From a bacterium (lineage in GTDB: Bacteria; Cyanobacteriota; Vampirovibrionia; Gastranaerophilales; JAILCC01), in the NCBI GenBank assembly GCA_024680555.1, contig JAILCC010000015.1, forward strand, positions 45,796 through 109,795: a DNA stretch of 64,000 nucleotides, in the 5' to 3' direction. The translations under genes and the position numbers were made by a program. This document shows, one piece after another, positions 35,120-42,482 of this stretch. The notes beneath the pieces were generated by a model. The model made no database searches, was not told where the DNA came from, and worked only from the letters and a program-made list of their open reading frames with translations. Numbering within the stretch: the stretch's first letter is position 1; each line of letters starts with the position of its first letter.

Positions 35120-35833
35120 ATGAATAATTTACAAGGGATAATCGCAAAATCAGTAAATAACGCAAAAGTTCAAATGGAAAAATTGGGCGTTATATCGGGT
35201 GCTGCGGCAAATTACAATACCGGTGCATACAAAACTCCTCGCTTTGAAGCGTATATTATGGCAGATGGAAGATTGGCTGGAACGCAAAGATATGATTATT
35301 CTCAAGGCAGTATTTATAAAACTAACAGAGAATTGGACGTAGCTATTCAAGGTCAAGGTTTTGTTCCAGTTACGACAAAAGAAGGAAAAGTAGCATATAC
35401 AAGAAATCTTGCTCTAACCACAACCAATGAAGGGCTGCTTGTTATGGAAGACGGTTCCGTTGTCGGTGCAGGTATAAAAATTCCGATTGAATCAACAAAA
35501 ATTCATATTACACCGGAAGGTAAAGTTATAAGCTATGATCCGCAACATAAAACAGGTATAGAAATTGGCAAAATTCCCCTTGTTAAGTTCAGAAATTATG
35601 AAGGACTTGAACAAGGAGATTACAACAAGGTTTACGAAACGGAAGAATCCGGAAAACCGATATTGGTTTCTAACCATACGAGTTTTTGCCAATACAATTT
35701 GGAACGTTCAAATATGAACTGGTTTGATACCGTTAACGAAACATTGAGATTGAATGCAAGCCTTACGGCAAGTACAAGAATTATAAAATTTGTAAATGAA
35801 ATTTATGAACAGGCAATTAACCTGCAACAATAG
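35120..35833 (+). CDS. Flagellar basal-body rod protein, FlgF/FlgG family (second copy)
   Basis: The 237-aa paralogue of the preceding gene has AAANYNTGAYKTPRFEAY at the N-terminus and QGQGFVPVTTKEGKVAYTRN in the middle. A C-terminal helix with ASLTASTRIIKFVNEIYEQA follows. The N-terminal ANN motif of classic rod proteins is altered (AAN). AGGTAAGG precedes the ATG. The two copies probably take the FlgF and FlgG places of the rod. Confidence 0.88.
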   Translation: MNNLQGIIAKSVNNAKVQMEKLGVISGAAANYNTGAYKTPRFEAYIMADGRLAGTQRYDYSQGSIYKTNRELDVAIQGQGFVPVTTKEGKVAYTRNLALTTTNEGLLVMEDGSVVGAGIKIPIESTKIHITPEGKVISYDPQHKTGIEIGKIPLVKFRNYEGLEQGDYNKVYETEESGKPILVSNHTSFCQYNLERSNMNWFDTVNETLRLNASLTASTRIIKFVNEIYEQAINLQQ

Positions 35834-35846
35834 AAAGGAGGACTAA

Positions 35847-36188
35847 ATGGACTTTAAATTATCAGCAATAGACAAAACAAAAACAGTTCTCGATGCAATT
35901 TCCAAGAAGCAGGAAATATTGGCAGAAAACATTACCAACACTAATACTCCCGGGTATTTAAGAAAAGATGCAAGTTTTAGCCAATTATTGAACGCAGGCG
36001 GTCCTCTTGATACTAAACTTTCCAAGAGAATAGGACCAAATCCGTTCATTATGGAACAAGACGGCGAAGTTGACGTTAAAAAAGAACTCGTTGAACTTCA
36101 AAAAAACTCAATGTATTACGCAGTTGCAACAAGACGTATGTCAAGCGTAATTACACAAATGCAGACAGTTACTAATGTAGGACAATAA
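35847..36188 (+). CDS. flgB: Flagellar basal-body rod protein FlgB
   Basis: FlgB is part of the proximal rod. The 113-aa protein has the family length and the motif AENITNTNTPGYLRKDASF, and ends with a helix (YAVATRRMSSVITQMQ). AAAGGAGG is directly upstream. It is followed after 2 nt by flgC, the standard order. Confidence 0.95.
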   Translation: MDFKLSAIDKTKTVLDAISKKQEILAENITNTNTPGYLRKDASFSQLLNAGGPLDTKLSKRIGPNPFIMEQDGEVDVKKELVELQKNSMYYAVATRRMSSVITQMQTVTNVGQ

Positions 36189-36190
36189 TT

Positions 36191-36637
36191 ATGGGAATAC
36201 TTAATTCGTACAACATAGGCGCACAAGGAATGGATGCTCACGCTCACAGGCTTGATATCCACGCAAAAAACATTGCGAATATTGATACGCCTAACTATGT
36301 CAGAAAGATACCCGTCTTAATTTCAAAAGACGATATCTCGTTTTCGGGCTTGATGACATACATGAAAGATACCGTTATCAACAGCGGAACAATTCCGTAT
36401 GTAGGCGGCGGGGTTGTGTTTAACGGAGTTGTTGAAGATACAACGCCCGGAGATTTAATTTATAAGCCCGGACATCCTGATGCTGACCAAAACGGCTACA
36501 TCAGAGCTTCTAATGTGGATCCTCTTGTTGATATGGCAGATGCTCAAATGTCTGCAAGGGCTTATGAAGCAAGTATGGCAATAGTAAACATTACAAAACA
36601 AATGGCAAATCGTGCCGTTGATATGGGCAAATCATAA
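36191..36637 (+). CDS. flgC: Flagellar basal-body rod protein FlgC
   Basis: FlgC is a proximal rod subunit. The 148-aa protein has HAKNIANIDTPNYVRKIPVL at the N-terminus and the typical C-terminal region VDMADAQMSARAYEASM. A palindromic intergenic repeat and the lytic transglycosylase gene separate it from fliE, where the usual order is flgB-flgC-fliE. Confidence 0.95.
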   Translation: MGILNSYNIGAQGMDAHAHRLDIHAKNIANIDTPNYVRKIPVLISKDDISFSGLMTYMKDTVINSGTIPYVGGGVVFNGVVEDTTPGDLIYKPGHPDADQNGYIRASNVDPLVDMADAQMSARAYEASMAIVNITKQMANRAVDMGKS

Positions 36638-36650
36638 TTTTATATGCTCT

Positions 36651-36710
36651 GCTGAACTTGTTTCAGCATCTTAAAACAAATAATAGCTTCCGAAACAAGT
36701 TCGGAATCAC
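36651..36710. repeat. Intergenic palindromic repeat, copy 2
   Basis: TGAACTTGTTTCAG (36653-36666) is followed by the imperfect reverse arm CCGAAACAAGTTCGG (36690-36704). The core is the same as in the 22511-22570 copy. It sits inside the flagellar operon, where an RNA hairpin could affect expression of the genes after flgC. Confidence 0.75.
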
Positions 36711-36743
36711 ATAACGGAAATAAGGAAAAAGGTAAAAAGGAAA

Positions 36744-37322
36744 ATGTTCGGACCGACAATTCAAAAGTTAATAAATTCAAGTTCTCAAATGACGGCAATG
36801 AAACGTGCCGCAGAGCTTGAAGTTATGGTTGATAAAAAACTCAATTCTGCACAACAGATTGAAGCTCCAAAATCTTTTTCCGAAATTTTAAATGTAACAC
36901 CGCCTAAAGATTTTAAATATCACGTGCAAGAACAGATGAGTGCCACAAAGGTGGAAATTCAAAGGCTTGTAACCGATTCTTGTACAAAACACGGCATTGA
37001 TCCGAAACTTGTTATGGCGGTAATTCAACAAGAATCAGGCTTTAACCAAAATGCTATCTCAAAAACAGGTGCGCAGGGCTTGATGCAATTGATGCCCGCT
37101 ACGGCAAAATCTCTCGGAGTGAAAAACGCCTTTAATCCAGAACAAAATATAGAAGGCGGAGTGAAATACTTGAAAGGTTTACTGGACAGATTTCACGGCA
37201 ACAAAATTCTTGCTCTTGCGGCATACAATGCAGGTCCGAATGCAGTAAAAAAATATAACGGCGTTCCGCCGTATAAAGAAACACAAAATTATGTAAAAAA
37301 TATTTTGAAGAATTATTTATAG
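36744..37322 (+). CDS. Lytic transglycosylase (SLT family) of the flagellar cluster, no signal peptide
   Basis: The enzyme cuts peptidoglycan to let the rod through. The 192-aa protein has about 65 N-terminal residues without signal peptide, and then the SLT domain. Its catalytic Glu is in QQESGFNQNAIS, followed by GAQGLMQLMPATAKSLGV and the ALAAYNAGPNAV motif. The lack of a Sec signal and its place between flgC and fliE suggest export through the flagellar type III apparatus, taking the role of the FlgJ glucosaminidase. AAGG repeats lie before the ATG. Confidence 0.9.
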   Translation: MFGPTIQKLINSSSQMTAMKRAAELEVMVDKKLNSAQQIEAPKSFSEILNVTPPKDFKYHVQEQMSATKVEIQRLVTDSCTKHGIDPKLVMAVIQQESGFNQNAISKTGAQGLMQLMPATAKSLGVKNAFNPEQNIEGGVKYLKGLLDRFHGNKILALAAYNAGPNAVKKYNGVPPYKETQNYVKNILKNYL

Positions 37323-37332
37323 GAGGGTAAAA

Positions 37333-37659
37333 ATGGATAGTCATTTCCCAAAACCAAATATAATAGGCTCTATGGCTCAGGCAAAGTTGAATACAAACTT
37401 TCCGCCGATGAGAGTGGACAGTGTAAATTCAAATAGCGGAGTCAGTTTTTCTCAAACTCTTTTGGATGCCGCAAAAAACCTTAATGAAACCGTAAATGCT
37501 CCGGAAACTGTTATGGAAGATATGCTTCAAGGCAACGGACCTGATATCCACGATGTTATTACGGCTATTAACAAGGCGGAACTCAGTGTAACCGTTGCAA
37601 CAAAAATTGCGACAAAAGTCATCCAAGCGTATGAGAAGATTATGAACATTCAGGTGTAA
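37333..37659 (+). CDS. fliE: Flagellar hook-basal body complex protein FliE
   Basis: FliE joins the MS ring to the rod. The 108-aa protein has the usual length and the C-terminal family pattern: PDIHDVITAINKAELSV, then KVIQAYEKIMNIQV. AGGAGGGTAAAA precedes the ATG. It lies directly before fliF. Confidence 0.93.
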   Translation: MDSHFPKPNIIGSMAQAKLNTNFPPMRVDSVNSNSGVSFSQTLLDAAKNLNETVNAPETVMEDMLQGNGPDIHDVITAINKAELSVTVATKIATKVIQAYEKIMNIQV

Positions 37660-37697
37660 AATGATATAATAACAGGGTAAAATTGTAAGGGAAGAAT

Positions 37698-39341
37698 ATG
37701 AATTTAAAAGAGTTGTTACAAAATAAAAATGTTTTAATAGCAATTGGCGTTGTTCTGATTGTTGTTATTGTTGTAGGTATTTCAATTGCTTTTGCTTCAC
37801 GCTCAGGCGGAGATTCTTCAAAAGTTGACCCTGATGATAAAAAGAAAATTGATGGCAAAGTTGAGCTTGTTACTTCGGAAAACTTAGGCAAAATTATTGA
37901 AATAGAAGCTCTCCTTGCACGCCACAGAATACAAACCCAAAGAGAAAGTTCCGGTTCTAAAGTTACATTAACTTTAAAAGATAAAAGCACTTTGAAACAA
38001 AGAGACGAAGCGTTGCTTTTAATTGTTCAAAGTGGTCTTGCTGACGGAAATGTCGGTTTGGAAGTTTTTGATAAAGGTGATTTTACTTCCACAAAAGACG
38101 ATAAAAGAATTAGACTCGCAAGAGCAATTAACGGTGAACTTTCAAGACTTATAAGAAAAATTAAACCGATTGAAAATGCTTCAGTATTTATTTCTATTGC
38201 AGAGCCGACAATTTTTCAATCTATGCAAAAACCCACAACTGCTACTGTTCAGTTGGTAATGCCGGTTGGTGAAAAGCTTTCTAAAGATAAAGTCAGAGCA
38301 ATCACAAACCTATTACTTGGCAGTGTTTCCGGTCTTGAACTTGATAATATTTCAATTACCGATACGAACGGAAACGTGTATTCTAGTATGGCTAATGCGG
38401 AAGATAGCGCATTGGATAAAATTCAGGAAAATGATGAATATATGAAAGCGAAAGTCCAAGCGCAATTGGATAAATTGTTAGGCAAGGGCAATTATGTTGT
38501 TACCGTAAGTACATATCTCAGACAGGTACCTATGGAAAGAAGCAGTATTATCTATGATCCGAACAGAAATGTTGTTTTGAATGAACAAGAGTTTAAAGAA
38601 AGTCTCGGAGATAATAATAATGAAAGCGGTCAAGTTACAAATGCGGTCAGCCTTTATTTACCGTCAGGACTTCCGCAATCAGCAAATTCAAATCAAAACA
38701 GAAATTATTCAAGGGTTGCATCCGAAAAACAATATGGTTCAACCCAAACTCAAGTTTCAGAATATCTTAAACCCGGTATGGTAGAGGATATTTCTATTGC
38801 AGTTACGATTGAAAATAACTCTATACCCGAGATGATTTCATTAAAAGAACTTAAAAGCCTTATTGCAACAGCTGCAAGTCCGAAGGTTTCTCCGGATAAT
38901 GTGGAAATCATCTTCGCCGATGCAACAAGACCTGCTCTTGCCGGTGAAAAAGATGTAAAACTTCCCGCTCCGGAAGGTAGCGGAAATCCTTGGTGGACAA
39001 TGGTTGTTATAATATTACTTATTGTCTTTATCGGTTGGGTTCTTCTTTCCAGAAAGCTTGCCAGTGCAAGAGAAAGACAAGAACAAGAAATAGAAAATTT
39101 AAGAACGATTGCTTCTCAACAAGAAAATCGACTTGAAGAAGTAAACCAAAGAGCTCAAGTATTATTGGCGCAACAAGACCAACTTCAACAATCACTACAA
39201 ACAATAAGAGAAACTCCGCAGCCTCAAATTCCTCAAATGCCAGTTAATACGGCAATTGTTGATGAAATGAAGCAAAACCTTGAAGAGGATGATGAAGAAG
39301 TTGCTGTTCAGCTTAAAAACTGGATAGAAAGTGATGACTAA
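37698..39341 (+). CDS. fliF: Flagellar MS-ring protein FliF
   Basis: FliF forms the membrane ring that carries the rotor. The 547-aa protein has an N-terminal membrane helix (~12-35), the YscJ/FliF ring-building domain (ATVQLVMPVGEKLS, VSGLELDNISITDTNGNV) and a second membrane helix at ~435-450. The cytosolic tail ends in EEVAVQLKNWIESDD, which resembles the FliG-binding tail of standard FliF. That implies a FliG partner exists. AGGGAAG is upstream. Confidence 0.95.
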   Translation: MNLKELLQNKNVLIAIGVVLIVVIVVGISIAFASRSGGDSSKVDPDDKKKIDGKVELVTSENLGKIIEIEALLARHRIQTQRESSGSKVTLTLKDKSTLKQRDEALLLIVQSGLADGNVGLEVFDKGDFTSTKDDKRIRLARAINGELSRLIRKIKPIENASVFISIAEPTIFQSMQKPTTATVQLVMPVGEKLSKDKVRAITNLLLGSVSGLELDNISITDTNGNVYSSMANAEDSALDKIQENDEYMKAKVQAQLDKLLGKGNYVVTVSTYLRQVPMERSSIIYDPNRNVVLNEQEFKESLGDNNNESGQVTNAVSLYLPSGLPQSANSNQNRNYSRVASEKQYGSTQTQVSEYLKPGMVEDISIAVTIENNSIPEMISLKELKSLIATAASPKVSPDNVEIIFADATRPALAGEKDVKLPAPEGSGNPWWTMVVIILLIVFIGWVLLSRKLASARERQEQEIENLRTIASQQENRLEEVNQRAQVLLAQQDQLQQSLQTIRETPQPQIPQMPVNTAIVDEMKQNLEEDDEEVAVQLKNWIESDD

Positions 39342-39343
39342 GG

Positions 39344-39850
39344 ATGTTAGCTGATAATGATTCCAAAAAAATAAATAAAATAATACCACTTATCTTAATT
39401 TTTATATTTATTATTTGGTTTGTTTTGCCGTTGCTTCTGACTACAGGGGCGATTGCAGGTGGTTTTATATTTCCGATAATTGTATTTGTTCTGGGAACAA
39501 TAGGAAATATTCTTTTTTGGGGGCTGATAATTTATGCGTTTGTTAGGATGTTTAAAAATTATCCAAAGAAAAACGAATTGCCGGAAACACCGGAAAAGGT
39601 TAATTATGTCGAAACAGAACAGGAGAAAATACCTGACTATATTCATGAAGAAGCATATGTGATGCAAACAAGCGAGTATGATGAAGCAAAGGAAAGAAGA
39701 ATGTACGAAAAAGAAATATTTCCGTATGTACATCCGAAATTATATGCAATACAAAAAAATGTTATTCCTTTTATATGGTTTCTTATTATATTGAGCGTAA
39801 TAATTGCGATTTTAGTTGCAAACGGAGTAATAGAAATACCAACTTACTAA
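39344..39850 (+). CDS. Uncharacterised membrane protein of the flagellar operon (first of three)
   Basis: The 168-aa protein has two hydrophobic segments in the first third (~13-65) and one at ~140-160. An acidic cytosolic or periplasmic loop lies between them (KKNELPETPEKVNYVETEQE region). No family is recognised. It starts 2 nt after fliF and is followed by two more unknown membrane proteins, so it is clearly part of the operon. Confidence 0.85.
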   Translation: MLADNDSKKINKIIPLILIFIFIIWFVLPLLLTTGAIAGGFIFPIIVFVLGTIGNILFWGLIIYAFVRMFKNYPKKNELPETPEKVNYVETEQEKIPDYIHEEAYVMQTSEYDEAKERRMYEKEIFPYVHPKLYAIQKNVIPFIWFLIILSVIIAILVANGVIEIPTY

Positions 39851-39872
39851 ATTATTAAGAAAGAGATGAACA

Positions 39873-40553
39873 ATGTTATTAAAGGGTTTTGATTACGAAG
39901 AATTCAAAGAAGAATATCTTAGAAAAGTAAACTATAATACCTATCTTGTTGATGATGTTGATTTTGAAACCGAGATGGATTATCTCGTTGAGTCTTTGGA
40001 CGAAGATAAGACGGAATATAATGTTGATACAGATACCATCAACGATTTTGTTGCTTCTTTGCATACCGTTATGAAAAAAATTTGCGGCGACAAACTTCAA
40101 AACCGTTCCGACAATAAAGATATAATGGTTCAAATGGAATATATAGATACTATAAAAGAATTATTTGGAAAAAACTTATCGCAAGAAGAGCTTCAAGATG
40201 AGATGTATGTCAGGCTTTCAGCGGCTTTTGACCAAGCCATAGAAACAGTAAACAACAAAGCTGCACAAAAAGAATTATTTAAAATAGAGCATCCTAATCT
40301 TTCTAAAGTAAACAGAGTAAACTTGTTTATTATTTATTGCATTGTTGTACTAATTATAACTGTTTTTACGATTATACCAATCCTTTCTACTTTTGTTTCT
40401 ACCGGTATTGAAGGAATTAAAACAGGAACAGATGTTGCAGACAAAATTTTTTCTACAATTTTGGGGTTAGTCTTCCCGATGCTTGTTGTTGCGGTTTTTA
40501 TATGGCAAGTGGTTATAATTTTCAAAAAGGTGTCTAAAGTTGATAAAAAATAA
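39873..40553 (+). CDS. Uncharacterised membrane protein of the flagellar operon (second of three)
   Basis: The 226-aa protein has a soluble, acidic N-terminal part of about 145 residues (VDDVDFETEMDYLVESLDED) and two C-terminal hydrophobic segments (~150-172 and ~190-215). It ends in a short basic tail. No family is recognised. The 3' end overlaps the next gene by 14 nt. Confidence 0.85.
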   Translation: MLLKGFDYEEFKEEYLRKVNYNTYLVDDVDFETEMDYLVESLDEDKTEYNVDTDTINDFVASLHTVMKKICGDKLQNRSDNKDIMVQMEYIDTIKELFGKNLSQEELQDEMYVRLSAAFDQAIETVNNKAAQKELFKIEHPNLSKVNRVNLFIIYCIVVLIITVFTIIPILSTFVSTGIEGIKTGTDVADKIFSTILGLVFPMLVVAVFIWQVVIIFKKVSKVDKK

Positions 40554-40845
40554 TTTGGATATTGAAAAAATTCAAAGAAAACAAGAAGAAGAAATTTATA
40601 AACAAAGATATCCAATGATGAATATCTTGCGCAAAGCAATTCTTCCTATACTTTTGCTATGTATTATTTTGCCTCCGCTATTTTATTTCGGACTGTTTCA
40701 TTTTTTTGCGGCACAACATGGCGACATAGTTAAGCTGTTTTTTGGTGCATATATTGTAAAAAATGTAGTAAAATATATAATAGGATTAGTTGCTCTTATT
40801 ATTTTTGTTCGTATTATGTGTGATTTAAGGATAATGAAACAATGA
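40540..40845 (+). CDS. Uncharacterised small membrane protein of the flagellar operon (third of three)
   Basis: The 101-aa protein has an N-terminal charged helix (~1-25) and two hydrophobic segments (~28-50 and ~70-92). The start is TTG at 40540, with AAGGTG about 7 nt upstream inside the previous gene. The stop overlaps the next start by 4 nt. No family is recognised. The tight overlaps suggest a fixed stoichiometry with its neighbours. Confidence 0.8.
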   Translation: MIKNNLDIEKIQRKQEEEIYKQRYPMMNILRKAILPILLLCIILPPLFYFGLFHFFAAQHGDIVKLFFGAYIVKNVVKYIIGLVALIIFVRIMCDLRIMKQ

Positions 40846-41786
40846 TACCTGCTGACTTAAATGTTGAAGAATTTGCCAGAAACTTAGCCGAACAGGCGGC
40901 ACAGGCTTTCCCCCCTGACCTTCCGGATGGAGTAAAAAAAGCTGTTACGCAGGTTGTCTATGAATTTATAAAAATTGCGGGAGATGCCCTAAACAAAGAA
41001 GAACACCAGTATGATATAAACGAAAGTGTCCTTATTTGCCAGCTTGTCGGTGAATGGATGTACCACAAAGGTATAGACAACTTTAAAAACCAGATACCGC
41101 AAGAATACTGGCGCCCTATATTGCAGCAAATTGCTTTTGCAATTTTTGAGACTGCCAAAAATGCCGTTCTTGCAGGTGATGGACAAGATTCTATAATTGA
41201 TAAGGCTCAAATGGCGGTAGAAGGCTCATACAGAGCTATGATAGAGCAGTTGGCAAAAGAAAATAAACTTTCTAAATCAGTTGATGAAATTATGCACCAA
41301 TCTAATCTTAATGATTACGTTGAGCAAAATTATAAGGAAGAAGAAATTGCACCTCAGCAGGAAGAAAGAGACTTGAAACTTATGACGATAGCTCTTTTCT
41401 TTAAGTCGCTCTCTCCCGATGATGTTGGCAAAATGGTAAAAATGCTCAATGATGATGAGCGCCGTCAAATTATGACATATATAAATATGCCCGACCTTGA
41501 AAAGTTGGTTGATCCCGGCATATACAGTCAATATCTTGAAAAATTTAACAATTTTATGCCTAAGGTTCAAATGCGGAAGAAAAAAGAGTCTATGTATCAC
41601 AAGATTACAGAGGCATTATCTTCCGTTAATGAAGAAGAATTTTCAAATATCATTTCAAAAGAACGAAAAAATGTTAAGAACTTTTTGTTACGTGTATATA
41701 ATGGTAAAATGTCAGAGGAGGAAATATTTCCTTTGGATTTAACAAACGAAATAATAGAATATGCCGTACATAAAGTAAATAACTGA
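40842..41786 (+). CDS. FliG-like hybrid protein: unnamed N-terminal domain plus FliG middle-domain-like segment
   Basis: The 314-aa protein occupies the place of fliG, between fliF and fliH. Residues 1-168 form a helical domain shared with the membrane protein at 18986-20110 (QLVGEWMYHKGIDNFKN, PQEYW). Residues 182-214 (TIALFFKSLSPDDVGKMVKM, then LNDDERRQIMTYI) follow the pattern of the FliG middle domain, in which TIAL comes after an EHPQ motif. The EHPQ itself is replaced by DLKLM. A classic charged FliG C-terminal torque domain is not obvious. It may be a divergent rotor protein or a FliG-binding adaptor. Coupled by overlap to both neighbours. Confidence 0.7.
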   Translation: MIPADLNVEEFARNLAEQAAQAFPPDLPDGVKKAVTQVVYEFIKIAGDALNKEEHQYDINESVLICQLVGEWMYHKGIDNFKNQIPQEYWRPILQQIAFAIFETAKNAVLAGDGQDSIIDKAQMAVEGSYRAMIEQLAKENKLSKSVDEIMHQSNLNDYVEQNYKEEEIAPQQEERDLKLMTIALFFKSLSPDDVGKMVKMLNDDERRQIMTYINMPDLEKLVDPGIYSQYLEKFNNFMPKVQMRKKKESMYHKITEALSSVNEEEFSNIISKERKNVKNFLLRVYNGKMSEEEIFPLDLTNEIIEYAVHKVNN

Positions 41787-42481
41787 TGATAATTAAGAAG
41801 AGTCAAAGAAATAATACAAATATAAAAAAAGCAGAGCCGATACCTGCCCCTCCGGTTGAAGAAGAGGATGAAGATACCGGTGCTTTTGACCTGCTTTCGG
41901 ATACTGCGGAAAGGCAAGAGCGCCGCAGGGGTGACAGGCGCAGGGGCTACAGACGTATTGAAGACAGAAGCCTTGTCTCAAGAGCACATGAAGAAGCTAA
42001 ACAAATAAAAGAACAGGCTGCAAAAGACGGCTTCCAAAACGGTATAGCTAAAGCCGAAGAAGAACTTCAAGAATTAAGAGAGGCAATAACTTCATTGTTG
42101 GGAGTTAAGGAAGAAGCTTATAAACACTACAAGAATGATATTGCTATTATTGCGGTTCAAGTTGCACAAAGAATTTTAAATGCACAGGTTAAGCTAGAAC
42201 CCGCAACGATACTTGAAATTACAACAAATGTCATTAAAGAAATATCTGAAGAAGAAAGTAAAATTACTTTCATAGTTAATCCTGCGGATGAATTTGTATT
42301 AAGCGAAGCTCTCGACAAAAATTCGGTTTTTAAAAACAAAAGAGCTACAATGTTAATACAAACGAGTGAAGAAATTCAACGTGGCAGTTGTAAAGTTATT
42401 ACAAATAGCGGACAGATAGATGCAACTTTTGCATCGCAACTGAATATAATAAAAAAAGCGTTTGAAGAAGGGATAGTATAA
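41786..42481 (+). CDS. fliH: Flagellar assembly protein FliH-like
   Basis: FliH is the stator of the export ATPase FliI. The 231-aa protein has a disordered acidic N-terminus, an unusual Arg-rich patch near residues 45-62 (RQERRRGDRRRGYRR) and a long helix with GFQNGIAKAEEELQELREA. The C-terminal FliH/YscL domain (VAQRILNAQVKLEP) follows. The start overlaps the upstream stop (TGATG). The order is unusual in that fliI does not follow; flhA does. Confidence 0.85.
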   Translation: MIIKKSQRNNTNIKKAEPIPAPPVEEEDEDTGAFDLLSDTAERQERRRGDRRRGYRRIEDRSLVSRAHEEAKQIKEQAAKDGFQNGIAKAEEELQELREAITSLLGVKEEAYKHYKNDIAIIAVQVAQRILNAQVKLEPATILEITTNVIKEISEEESKITFIVNPADEFVLSEALDKNSVFKNKRATMLIQTSEEIQRGSCKVITNSGQIDATFASQLNIIKKAFEEGIV

Positions 42482-42482
42482 A

